Shown here piece by piece: positions 1-6,261 of a DNA stretch of 10,350 nt (within the stretch, counting starts at the first letter, position 1; each line of letters opens with the position of its first letter). The translations under genes were made by a program, and so were the position numbers. The stretch comes from Desulfobulbus sp. (GTDB lineage Bacteria > Pseudomonadota > Gammaproteobacteria > Burkholderiales > Rhodocyclaceae). Where the stretch lies: NCBI GenBank assembly GCA_009782025.1, contig WQUQ01000247.1:1-10350 (forward strand), written 5' to 3'. The notes under the pieces are model-generated. The model made no database searches, was not told the origin of the DNA, and saw only the letters and a list, made by a program, of their open reading frames with translations.

Positions 1-146
1 CTGTGCCGCTGGCCGTAATCGAAGGACAGGCAATGGCAGGCGAAGCCCTGGTCGCGGGCGATGGCAAGGCAGGTGGCGGAATCGAGTCCGCCGGAAAGGA
101 GGACGACGGCGGGCGGCGGGTGGTTTGGCTCGGGCGACGAAGTCAC
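1..146 (-). CDS. queC: 7-cyano-7-deazaguanine synthase QueC (N-terminal part, cut by window edge)
   Basis: QueC converts 7-carboxy-7-deazaguanine to preQ0 with ATP and ammonia, the step after QueE in queuosine synthesis, in the cytoplasm. About 48 N-terminal residues are visible. They contain the PP-loop ATP-pyrophosphatase motif [17 protein letters not shown] and then LSFDYGQRH, a pairing typical of QueC. The zinc-binding cysteines expected near the C-terminus lie outside the window. The start is read as GTG at 146-144; its GTGA overlaps the TGA stop of the PilZ gene, which suggests translational coupling. A proline-rich stretch (PNHPPP) separates the start from the PP-loop. The family call is secure; the exact start is inferred from the overlap and from where the conserved domain begins. 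Confidence 0.93.
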   Translation of the reverse strand, partial: MTSSPEPNHPPPAVVLLSGGLDSATCLAIARDQGFACHCLSFDYGQRH

Positions 147-502
147 GGCGCGACGAGCAGGCCGATTTCGCGTTCAAGCAGGTTTTCGTTGCCGAGATTG
201 AGGGCCACCAGCCGGCGCAGATGGATCACGCTGTCGAGGTCGATCTTGCGGCAGGAAAGGCCATAGTATTGGCCCTGATGATGGATGACGGTGACTTCCA
301 TGCGGATATTGTCCTCGGCGTCGAGCGGTATGTTCAGTACGCCAGCGCTGCCGACGGTGATGTACAGCGAACCCCGCGGTTGAATCAGGGCGCCTTTCAG
401 CGACAGGTCGATGACTCCGACCGGGTATTCGTCGTTACCCAGAAACAGGCTGGCTTCCGCCTGGAACGAAATGCGTGAGAATTGACGGCGATTACGGATC
501 AT
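143..502 (-). CDS. Single-domain PilZ c-di-GMP-binding protein, PA4608-like
   Basis: This is a small cytoplasmic protein of 119 residues made almost wholly of one PilZ domain, the family that binds cyclic di-GMP. Both ligand motifs are intact: RQFSR at residues 6-10 (RxxxR) and DLSLKG at 32-37 (D/NxSxxG). The C-terminal half, with [12 protein letters not shown] and then [12 protein letters not shown], resembles Pseudomonas aeruginosa PA4608 as I recall it, a stand-alone c-di-GMP receptor. I chose ATG at 502 because AGGGAGG lies 5 nt upstream. An in-frame ATG at 517 overlaps the queE stop as ATGA and would add five residues. The stop overlaps the queC GTG by 4 nt. The gene therefore lies between two queuosine genes in the same transcript direction. 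Its output partner is unknown; pilus, motility or envelope control is a guess from the neighbours. Confidence 0.88.
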   Translation of the reverse strand: MIRNRRQFSRISFQAEASLFLGNDEYPVGVIDLSLKGALIQPRGSLYITVGSAGVLNIPLDAEDNIRMEVTVIHHQGQYYGLSCRKIDLDSVIHLRRLVALNLGNENLLEREIGLLVAP

Positions 503-513
503 GACGGCCTCCC

Positions 514-1152
514 TCATTTTCCCTGGATGTTACCCCAAAGCACTTTATGCAACTGCAACTGGAAGCGGACGTTCAGCCCATCGGCGAGGATCCACTCGGC
601 CAGCGCCGTTGCCTCGACCCGGCCCTGGGCTGGCGACAGCAGCAGCGGACAGCGCGCATCGAGGCGGCGCTCGGCGATCACGGCGCGCGCCCACTCGTAA
701 TCGGCGCGCGAGGCGATGACGATCTTGATTTCGTCGCGGGCATCGAGCAGCGCCAGGTTTTCCCAGCGGTTGCGCGCGCATTCGCCGGAATCCGGCGCTT
801 TCAGATCCATGATCCTGGATACGCGCGGATCGACGGCGGCGATGTCGAGCGCGCCGGAAGTTTCCAGCGCCACGTCGTAACCGGCATCGCACAGCGCCGT
901 CAGCAGCGGCAGGCAATCCTTCTGCGCCAGCGGCTCGCCGCCGGTGATGCAGACCCGGCGCGTCGGGTAGCGCCCAACCTCGGCCAGCACGGCGGCGATG
1001 TCGGACGACTCGCCGCCGCTGAAGCTGTAAGTCGTATCGCACCAGACGCAGCGCAGCGGGCAGCCGGTCAGGCGCACGAACACGGTCGGCAGGCCGGCGC
1101 GCGAAGCCTCCCCTTGCAGGGAGAAGAAAATTTCCGTCAGACGCAGGGCCAA
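514..1152 (-). CDS. queE: 7-carboxy-7-deazaguanine synthase QueE (radical SAM)
   Basis: QueE is a radical SAM enzyme that rearranges 6-carboxy-tetrahydropterin to 7-carboxy-7-deazaguanine, the precursor used by QueC. The 212-residue protein is of normal length. It opens with LTEIFFSLQGE, the usual QueE substrate-binding start, followed by the [4Fe-4S] cysteines in CPLRCVWC (Cys31, Cys35, Cys38). The SAM-binding GGEP follows at 71-74, and the C-terminal RFQLQLHKVLWG block is typical of the family. The start is read as TTG at 1152-1150, 3 nt after the cpoB stop. No good Shine-Dalgarno site is visible, so expression may depend on readthrough coupling from cpoB. No in-frame ATG would give a complete N-terminus. 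The gene is carried at the end of the tol-pal cluster with queC one gene further on. Confidence 0.95.
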   Translation of the reverse strand: MALRLTEIFFSLQGEASRAGLPTVFVRLTGCPLRCVWCDTTYSFSGGESSDIAAVLAEVGRYPTRRVCITGGEPLAQKDCLPLLTALCDAGYDVALETSGALDIAAVDPRVSRIMDLKAPDSGECARNRWENLALLDARDEIKIVIASRADYEWARAVIAERRLDARCPLLLSPAQGRVEATALAEWILADGLNVRFQLQLHKVLWGNIQGK

Positions 1153-1155
1153 GGA

Positions 1156-1902
1156 TTACTTTTTCAGCCGCTGCTGCGCTGTCTCAGCCGCCGGTGTGCC
1201 GGGGAAACCGGCGACGACCGCCTCCAGCGAGCGCCTGGCTCCGGTCGGATTGCCCAGTTCTTTCTGGCAGGTGGCGATGGCCAGCCAGGCGTCGGCCGCC
1301 TTGGGGCTGTCGGCGTACTTGGTGGTGACCACGCTCTGCGCCTCGATGGCCTTGGTGCAGTTGCGCTGGGCGTACCAGGCATTGCCCAGCCAGTATTGGG
1401 CATTGGGCGCCAGACTGCTGGCAGGGTATTTCTGGACGAAGGCGGCGAAGGCCGCCGCCGCTTCCTTGTAGCGCCCGGCCTTGAAATCGCCCAGGGCGGC
1501 TTCGTATTCCCGCTCCTCGCTGGCCGCGTCGCCGGCCGGCGGCGCGGCCAGCGTGGCAGTCGCGCCGGAGGGCGCATGGGCGCTGGCAGCGGCCGGCGTC
1601 TCGAACTTGCGCAGCCGGTTGTCGAGATCGAGATAGAAATCCTGCTGGCGTTTCTTGGCCGTTTCCAACTCGTAGGTCAGGCTCTCGATCTGGCCGCGCA
1701 GGTGGGCGATTTCATCCGCCTGGCGCTGGATCTGGGTTTGCAGTTCGAGTTGGGCGCGCGCCTGCTGTTCGGCCCGCGCCTCGGTTTTGATCTTCAGATC
1801 GGCGATCTGACGCCGCGCCTCGTCGTCGTCAAAGACGCCGGCCTGGACGTGATGGACAGCGAGGCCGGCAGCCAGCAGCAGGGCGATGCGAAGCCGGCGC
1901 AT
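1156..1902 (-). CDS. cpoB: Tol-Pal system protein CpoB (YbgF)
   Basis: CpoB is a periplasmic protein that, in E. coli, binds TolA and PBP1B and coordinates peptidoglycan synthesis with outer-membrane constriction at division. The 248-residue product has a signal peptide at about 1-21 (MRRLRIALLLAAGLAVHHVQA). A heptad-rich coiled-coil segment follows at about 27-100, matching the YbgF trimerisation region. Next is a loose Ala/Pro/Ser linker at about 101-130. Three TPR-like repeats fill about 131-248, including YWLGNAWYAQRN and AWLAIATCQKELGN. Length and order match the family. ATG at 1902 starts 2 nt after the pal stop, so the two genes are almost certainly cotranslated, and queE begins 3 nt after its own stop. 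Confidence 0.94.
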   Translation of the reverse strand: MRRLRIALLLAAGLAVHHVQAGVFDDDEARRQIADLKIKTEARAEQQARAQLELQTQIQRQADEIAHLRGQIESLTYELETAKKRQQDFYLDLDNRLRKFETPAAASAHAPSGATATLAAPPAGDAASEEREYEAALGDFKAGRYKEAAAAFAAFVQKYPASSLAPNAQYWLGNAWYAQRNCTKAIEAQSVVTTKYADSPKAADAWLAIATCQKELGNPTGARRSLEAVVAGFPGTPAAETAQQRLKK

Positions 1903-1904
1903 GG

Positions 1905-2453
1905 TCAGAACTCGCCGCGCCCGTCGGCGGTGCGGTAGAGGATGTCGGCGCGGCGGTTCTCGGCCCAGGCGGCTTCGCCGGTGCCGGTATTCCTCGGTTT
2001 TTCCTTGCCGAGGCTGACCGATTCGACCTGATCTTCACGCACGCCGAGCAAAATCAGCGAGCGCTTGACGGCATCGGCGCGTTTCTGGCCGAGCGCCAGG
2101 TTGTATTCGCGGCTGCCGCGCTCGTCGGTATTGCCCTGGATCAGCGTCTTGAAACCGCGATTGTCGACCAGGAACCTGGCGTGGGCGGCGACCAGATCCT
2201 GATATTCGGCCTTGATCTCGTAGCGGTCGAGGTCGAAGAAGATGCTGCGCTGGGAGAGCTTGCTCTTGGGGTCGGTCAGCGCGCGCGGCAGGCCGCTGGC
2301 GTCGAGGTCGCCGGCCCTCACCTGGGTCACGGTGCTGCCGCCGCTGCGCGTTTCGACTGGCGCGCCGCCGGCGCCGTCCTCCGGCAGCGGCGTGGTGGTG
2401 CAACCGAGCATCAGGGCGGAAAGTAGAACGGGAAGGAGCAGTTTTATAGTCAT
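1905..2453 (-). CDS. pal: Peptidoglycan-associated lipoprotein Pal
   Basis: Pal is an outer-membrane lipoprotein that binds peptidoglycan and, reversibly, TolB and TolA. The protein starts MTIKLLLPVLLSALMLGC. This is a short lipoprotein signal with a slightly atypical lipobox (MLGC) and acylated Cys18. A disordered Gly/Thr/Pro linker follows to about 65, then an OmpA-type peptidoglycan-binding domain at about 70-175. That domain carries the hallmark NTDERGSREYN (108-118), a QKRADAV helix and AENRRADI. I favour ATG at 2453 (182 residues). An in-frame ATG at 2465 would add MEPI, placing an acidic residue ahead of the signal peptide. Neither start has a strong Shine-Dalgarno site. The gap to tolB is about 33 nt and to cpoB 2 nt. 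It is slightly longer than E. coli Pal. Confidence 0.96.
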   Translation of the reverse strand: MTIKLLLPVLLSALMLGCTTTPLPEDGAGGAPVETRSGGSTVTQVRAGDLDASGLPRALTDPKSKLSQRSIFFDLDRYEIKAEYQDLVAAHARFLVDNRGFKTLIQGNTDERGSREYNLALGQKRADAVKRSLILLGVREDQVESVSLGKEKPRNTGTGEAAWAENRRADILYRTADGRGEF

Positions 2454-2486
2454 GATGGGTTCCATTGGGTTTTTGCTGCGGGATGT

Positions 2487-3758
2487 TTACTTCAGAAAAG
2501 GCCCCCAGGCCGGCTCGCGCACGTCGCCGGCGGCAACCGACAGACGCTGCTTGATCCGGCCGTCGCTGGAGACGGCGGACAATACGCCGCGCCCGCCGAT
2601 TTCGGTGGCGATGAGGATCATCCGGTCATTGGGGGCGAAACTGGGCGATTCGTCCTTGCCGGAATCGGTCAGCACCTGCACCTGGCGGCTGGCCAGATCC
2701 ATGACGGCAAGCTGGAAATTGCCATTGCGCCGGGTGATGAAGGCCAGCGTCTTGCCATCGGCCGAAGGGCGCGGCGAAACGTTGTAGCTGCCCTCGAAGG
2801 TAATGCGCTGCGGCTCCCCCCCGCCCGGTGGCAGGCGGTAAATCTGCGGGCTGCCGCCGCGGTCGGAGGTGAAGAACAGGCTGCCGTCCGGCGCGTAACG
2901 CGGCTCGGTGTCGATGCCGGCCGAGGTCATCAGGCGCTGCGGCGCGCCGCTGCCGTCGGCATTGACGGTGTAGATCTGCGAGTGGCCATCCTTCGACAAC
3001 ACCACGGCCAGCTTGCCGCCATCCGGCGACCAGGCCGGGGCCGAGTTGGAGCCTTTCTGGTTGGCGACGATCTGGCGTTGACCGGAAGCCAGCGAATGAA
3101 CGTAGATGATCGGCTTTTTCTTCTCGAAGGAAACGTAGGCGAGCTTGCTGCCATCCGGCGACCAGACCGGCGAGATGATCGGCTCGGCCGAGGCCAGCGC
3201 GGTCGCCGCGCCCTGACCATCGGCATCGGCGATCTGCAACAGGAACTGGTCGCGGGATTTGACGACGTAGGCGATGCGGGTCGAAAACACGCCCTTCTCG
3301 CCGGTCAGCTTCTCGTAGATGAAGTCGGCGATGCGATGGCCGGCGGCGCGCAACTGGTTGGCGCCGGTCACATAAGCCGCGCCGCCCAGCGACGTTTCTT
3401 TCTGCGTGTCGTAAAGCCGGAAACGCGCCTCGACGCGGCCATCGGCGGTGCGCCTGACGCTGCCAGCGGCAACGGCGTCGGCGCCGCGCGCCTTCCAGTC
3501 GGCGTAAGCGATGGGCGAATTCTCGTCGAGGCCGGTTTCATTGGCTTCGATCAGCTTGAACAGGCCGCTGCGCTCCAGATCGGAGCGCACCGTGCCCGTG
3601 ATGATCTGGGCGATGGCGCTGTCGCCGGAGAAGTTGGGGATGGCCACCGGAATGCGGTCAGCGCCCGCGCCGGTAATCTCGATCGACAGTTGCGCCTGGG
3701 CGAAGGTGGCGACCAGGAGGCCGCAGAGCAGGAAAAAATAACGGGCAATACGGGACAT
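2487..3758 (-). CDS. tolB: Tol-Pal system beta-propeller protein TolB
   Basis: TolB is a periplasmic protein that binds Pal and is displaced when TolA engages, controlling Pal mobility during division. From ATG at 3758 the product is 423 residues, close to the E. coli length. It has a classical signal peptide MSRIARYFFLLCGLLVATFAQA, written here in short as MSRIARYFFLL...FAQA, cleaved before QLSIEITG. The N-terminal domain, with IPVAIPNFSGD, precedes a six-bladed propeller. Its blade signatures are VWSPDGSKLAYVS, AWSPDGGKLAVV, RYAPDGSLFFTSDRGG, RPSADGKTLAFIT and SFAPNDRMILIAT. The frame is open further upstream to 3812, but that would bury the signal peptide under 18 residues and overlap tolA. 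The start at 3758 leaves a 43-nt gap after tolA, the longest in this cluster. Confidence 0.97.
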   Translation of the reverse strand: MSRIARYFFLLCGLLVATFAQAQLSIEITGAGADRIPVAIPNFSGDSAIAQIITGTVRSDLERSGLFKLIEANETGLDENSPIAYADWKARGADAVAAGSVRRTADGRVEARFRLYDTQKETSLGGAAYVTGANQLRAAGHRIADFIYEKLTGEKGVFSTRIAYVVKSRDQFLLQIADADGQGAATALASAEPIISPVWSPDGSKLAYVSFEKKKPIIYVHSLASGQRQIVANQKGSNSAPAWSPDGGKLAVVLSKDGHSQIYTVNADGSGAPQRLMTSAGIDTEPRYAPDGSLFFTSDRGGSPQIYRLPPGGGEPQRITFEGSYNVSPRPSADGKTLAFITRRNGNFQLAVMDLASRQVQVLTDSGKDESPSFAPNDRMILIATEIGGRGVLSAVSSDGRIKQRLSVAAGDVREPAWGPFLK

Positions 3759-3801
3759 GAGCTTTATTTCCAGCGAATCGGTCACTAAATTGGCCGCCAT
3801 T

Positions 3802-4560
3802 TTACTCATCAAATGGCTTGTATTTGATTTCCAGCACGCGCTGGAACGAGGCGGGATCGTCCGGCTTGGGCAACGGCGAGGATTTCAGGAGCGCCCGCTC
3901 GATGGCGGCATCGAGCGCCGCATTGCCGCTGGAACGTTTCAGGCGGATTTCCAGCACCTCGCCGGTCGGCAACTGGGTCACCTCGAACACGGCTTCCGGG
4001 TTGCCGGCGATACCCGGCGGCAACACGATGTTGCCGCGCACCTTGCCGCGAATCTTGGCGGCGTAGCTTTCCAGGCCGCGCTTCGCGGCGGCCGCTTGCT
4101 GTTCCTTCTCGGCCAGTGCCGCGAGACGGTCTTTCTCGGTCGCCGCTTGTCGCTCGCGGTTTTCCCGTTCGAGCATTTCCTTGAACGGATCGACCTTTGG
4201 CGTCGGCTTCGCTTCCGGTTTTGGCGGCTCGGCTTTTTTCGGCTCGGGTTTGGGCGGTTCCGGTTTTTTCGGCTCGGGTTTCTTCTTTTCTTCCTTGACG
4301 ACGATTTCCGGCTTCTTCGGCGTCTCGACCACGGGCGGAGGAGGCTCCGGTTTGGGTTCCGGCTTCGCTTCCGGCGGTGGGGGCGGCAGCGTCGTGGCTT
4401 GGCGCGGCGTCGGCGACCACAGTTCCACCTGCATTGCGTCCGGCTGGCTGCGCTTCCACTGCACGCCCATGAACAACGCCCCGGCCAGCGCCAGATGCAC
4501 CAGCAGCGTCAGGATCAGCGCCTTTCGCTTGCCGGGTTCCTGGGTGGGTTCCTGGATCAT
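3802..4560 (-). CDS. tolA: Tol-Pal system protein TolA (cell envelope integrity)
   Basis: TolA spans the periplasm from the inner membrane and transmits TolQR force to TolB and Pal. The 252-residue protein has a cytoplasmic start and one transmembrane helix at about 14-35 (KALILTLLVHLALAGALFMG). A long Pro/Lys/Glu segment follows at about 50-115, made of PEPK, PEPPK and PPPP units. A charged helix comes next at about 116-165 (FKEMLERENRERQAATEKD). The C-terminal TolA/TonB-fold domain is at about 165-252, with SGNAALDAAIERALLKSSPL and LPKPDD. It is much shorter than the 421-residue E. coli TolA, whose middle domain is a long Ala/Lys helix; here much of that helix is replaced by a proline-rich spacer. 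The ATG lies 4 nt after the tolR stop. Identity rests on the C-terminal domain plus context. Confidence 0.95.
   Translation of the reverse strand: MIQEPTQEPGKRKALILTLLVHLALAGALFMGVQWKRSQPDAMQVELWSPTPRQATTLPPPPPEAKPEPKPEPPPPVVETPKKPEIVVKEEKKKPEPKKPEPPKPEPKKAEPPKPEAKPTPKVDPFKEMLERENRERQAATEKDRLAALAEKEQQAAAAKRGLESYAAKIRGKVRGNIVLPPGIAGNPEAVFEVTQLPTGEVLEIRLKRSSGNAALDAAIERALLKSSPLPKPDDPASFQRVLEIKYKPFDE
4234..4281. repeat. tolA: 18-bp direct repeat in tolA proline-rich spacer
   Basis: The 18-bp sequence TTTTTTCGGCTCGGGTTT occurs exactly at 4234-4251 and again at 4264-4281, a 30-bp period. On the coding strand it specifies KPEPKK-type units of the TolA proline/lysine spacer. Such a repeat could change in copy number by slippage or recombination in steps of ten residues, keeping the frame. 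Confidence 0.75.
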
Positions 4561-4564
4561 CGAC

Positions 4565-4966
4565 TCACTTGACCGAGGTTTCCAGCGCCACGCGCGCGTA
4601 GCCCTGCTTTTTCACTTCGTCGAGCGCCTCGATGACCTTGCGGTAGGCCACTTCCTTGTCGGCGGCGATCAGCACGGCGATGTCCGGCGTCTTGCCGCGC
4701 TGGGCGGTCAGCGCATCGCGCAGATCGCGCATGCCGCCGAGTTTGCGCTCCTTGCCGTCGGCGTCGAACAGGGATAGCGCGCCATCCTGGCCGACCTGGA
4801 CGCGCAGGAATTTGTCCGGCTTTTGCGGCGCCGTGCCGGCGGCTGGCAGTTCGACCGAACCCGTCGTCATCATCGGCGTCGCCACCATGAAAATGACGAG
4901 CAGCACCAGCATCACGTCGATGTAGGGGACGACGTTGATCTCGTTTTTCAGGCGGCGCTGGCGCAT
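4565..4966 (-). CDS. tolR: Tol-Pal system proton-channel protein TolR
   Basis: TolR, an ExbD/TolR-family inner-membrane protein, forms the proton-driven stator with TolQ and energises TolA. The 133 residues begin with a short cytoplasmic tail (MRQRRLKNEIN). A single transmembrane helix at about 13-32 holds VVPYIDVMLVLLVIFMVATP; Asp17 is the expected proton-binding residue and Pro14 lies in the family's usual position. The rest (about 50-133) is the periplasmic domain, with VLIAADKEVAYRKVIEALDEVK typical of ExbD/TolR, quoted here only in part as ADKEVAYRKVIEALDEVK. Its ATG overlaps the tolQ stop by one base (TAATG), so TolR output is probably coupled to TolQ termination. No strong separate ribosome binding site is seen. 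Confidence 0.96.
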   Translation of the reverse strand: MRQRRLKNEINVVPYIDVMLVLLVIFMVATPMMTTGSVELPAAGTAPQKPDKFLRVQVGQDGALSLFDADGKERKLGGMRDLRDALTAQRGKTPDIAVLIAADKEVAYRKVIEALDEVKKQGYARVALETSVK

Positions 4967-5643
4967 TACCGCATCTGCCGCTGGAGGATATTGGAAAACT
5001 CCTCCATGAAGGATTCATAGCGCGTCGCCAGCCGGTCGATCTCGTGTGAGAAACGGTTGTAGGCAAGCACGGCGGGAATGGCCGCGAACAGGCCGATGGC
5101 GGTGGCGACCAGGGCTTCGGCGATGCCGGGGGCGACCGAGGCCAGCGTCGCCTGGCCGACGTTGGCCAGGCCGCGGAAGGCGTGCATGATGCCCCAGACG
5201 GTGCCGAACAGGCCGACATAGGGCGACACCGAGCCGACCGAGGCGAGAAAAGCCAGATGCGCCTCCAGCGCATCCATCTCGCGCTGGTAGGTGGCGCGCA
5301 TGGCGCGGCGCGAGCCATCGACGACATCCTTGGCATCGAGATTTTTCTGGCCGCGCAGCTTGGTGAATTCGCGAAAACCGGAAGCGAAGATGCGCTCCAT
5401 CGAGCCGCTATGGTGACGGTCGGCGGCGGCGCCCTGGAACAGCGCGTTGAGGTCGCCGCCGGACCAGAAATCGCGCTCGAAGTCGTCGGTTTTCGCGCGC
5501 GCCTGGCGCACGGCAAACCATTTCATGAAAATGTAATACCAGGACATGACCGAGACGATGAGCAGCAGCGCCATGACAACCTGGACGACGGCGCTGGCGT
5601 CGAGGATCAGGTGGAGGATGGAAAGATCCTGGGTCACGTTCAT
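4966..5643 (-). CDS. tolQ: Tol-Pal system proton-channel protein TolQ
   Basis: TolQ is an ExbB/MotA/TolQ-family inner-membrane protein that builds the proton channel with TolR. It has 225 residues, as in E. coli. The three transmembrane segments fall at about 15-40, about 132-158 and about 167-193. The conserved YVGLFGTVWGIMHAF block and GIAEALVATAIGLFAAIPA block are the family signatures and line the channel. The frame is open well upstream, but ATG at 5643 is clear: it overlaps the ybgC stop as ATGA, GGAAG lies about 7 nt upstream, and MNVTQDLSILHLI is a normal TolQ start. Translation is probably coupled to ybgC upstream and tolR downstream. Confidence 0.97.
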   Translation of the reverse strand: MNVTQDLSILHLILDASAVVQVVMALLLIVSVMSWYYIFMKWFAVRQARAKTDDFERDFWSGGDLNALFQGAAADRHHSGSMERIFASGFREFTKLRGQKNLDAKDVVDGSRRAMRATYQREMDALEAHLAFLASVGSVSPYVGLFGTVWGIMHAFRGLANVGQATLASVAPGIAEALVATAIGLFAAIPAVLAYNRFSHEIDRLATRYESFMEEFSNILQRQMR

Positions 5644-6062
5644 TTGAGGGCTTCCAACTGCTGATACAGAGATTCGGGAATCGGCGCCGGGCGCATCGAG
5701 GCCATGTCGACGCAGGCGATCTCGACCCTGCCGGTGACCAGTTCCTCGTTGCCGCGGCGCACGTACTGACGGCCGACGATGCGCACCCGGGTCAGTCTCT
5801 CGACTTCGAGGCCGACCGTCAGTTGATCGTCGAGACGGGCCGGGCGCAGGTAGTCGCAACTGGCCTTGCGGGCGACGAAACCGATGCCCGCCCCGGCAGC
5901 CAGCGCCGACTGGTCGTACCCGGCCTGGCGCATCCACTCGGTGCGGCAGCGCTCGAAGAATTTCAGGTAGTTGGCATAGTAGACGACGCCGCCGGCGTCG
6001 GTGTCCTCGTAATAAACGCGGACCGAAATGGTGAAGGCGTTGGGGCTGGGGGTGAATTTCAT
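5640..6062 (-). CDS. ybgC: Tol-Pal-associated acyl-CoA thioesterase YbgC
   Basis: YbgC is a cytoplasmic hotdog-fold thioesterase of the 4-hydroxybenzoyl-CoA type that acts on short-chain or acyl-ACP substrates and usually heads the tol-pal operon. From ATG at 6062 the product has 140 residues, near the usual 130-140. RVYYEDTDAGGVVYYANYL is the hallmark; by family precedent the second Asp of EDTD (Asp22) is the catalytic residue. FFERCRTEWMR and the VEIACVDM strand complete the fold. Upstream in-frame ATGs exist at 6095 and 6167. I prefer 6062 because conserved family sequence starts soon after it, though no clear Shine-Dalgarno site precedes it. It is the first gene of the minus-strand cluster, opposite fimV. 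Confidence 0.94.
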   Translation of the reverse strand: MKFTPSPNAFTISVRVYYEDTDAGGVVYYANYLKFFERCRTEWMRQAGYDQSALAAGAGIGFVARKASCDYLRPARLDDQLTVGLEVERLTRVRIVGRQYVRRGNEELVTGRVEIACVDMASMRPAPIPESLYQQLEALK

Positions 6063-6220
6063 CGCGGGAATTCTAGCTTGCGGCAGGGGGTTCATTTGTA
6101 ACGGCGTGTTTCCGATGCGCCTTTTGGGCGGCCTCACCGCATCGATATTTGTCTGTGTTGCAATCACAACAAATTTTATAGTTGAGAAAGTAATTCAGCT
6201 TGCATTGCTAAGTCCATGAT

Positions 6221-6246
6221 GTTAATTTGAAAGTCCCAAAATTAAC
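6221..6246. repeat. Perfect 8-bp inverted repeat upstream of fimV
   Basis: GTTAATTT at 6221-6228 is repeated as its exact reverse complement AAATTAAC at 6239-6246, with a 10-bp spacer. The arms are 18 bp apart from start to start, and the right arm ends 4 nt before the AGGG ribosome binding site of fimV. It could be an operator for a dimeric regulator binding nearly two helical turns, or an mRNA hairpin in the fimV leader. The AT-rich arms make a very stable hairpin unlikely, so operator use seems more likely to me. Confidence 0.6.
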
Positions 6247-6250
6247 GCTC

Positions 6251-6254
6251 AGGG
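6251..6254 (+). promoter_or_regulatory. Ribosome binding site of fimV
   Basis: AGGG stands 7 nt before the GTG at 6262. It supports that GTG as the start, because the resulting protein begins directly with a good signal peptide. Confidence 0.6.
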
Positions 6255-6261
6255 TTTCGCT

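Larger units (their letters stand above)
6063..6261. promoter_or_regulatory. Divergent control region between ybgC/tol operon and fimV
   Basis: This 199-bp stretch is visibly richer in A and T than the genes on either side and must contain the start signals of both divergent units. On the minus strand TATAAA at 6180-6175 matches five of six bases of a sigma70 -10 box, but no good -35 box stands at the right distance. A weaker minus candidate is TTGTGA with TATCGA 16 bp further. On the plus strand the best pair I find is TTGCAT at 6200-6205 with TAATTT at 6223-6228 (17-bp spacer), which is poor. A dyad TGTTG-N6-CAACA lies at 6156-6171. No coding sequence is supported here. Promoter positions are inference only. 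Confidence 0.5.

Noticed and set aside
547..1938. A 463-codon open frame on the plus strand opposite queE and cpoB
   Set aside because: It lies wholly antisense to two well-recognised genes. Its product is a low-complexity Gly/Arg/Ala/Leu mix with no domain, as expected from codon bias in GC-rich DNA.
3759..3812. Longer TolB starting at 3812
   Set aside because: It would put 18 residues before a complete signal peptide and overlap tolA. The ATG at 3758 gives a normal secreted TolB.
3757..4572. A plus-strand frame opposite tolA, rich in Phe, Arg and Gly
   Set aside because: It is the complement of the PEPK repeats of tolA and has no recognisable domain.
5644..5937. N-terminal extension of tolQ upstream of 5643
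   Set aside because: The extension overlaps ybgC in another frame. The ATGA junction at 5643 and the standard TolQ start make the shorter form far more likely.
6028..6219. Small plus-strand frame of 63 codons ending in the intergenic region
   Set aside because: Its first half is antisense to ybgC, it has no ribosome binding site or recognised domain, and its hydrophobic end arises from the AT-rich control region.
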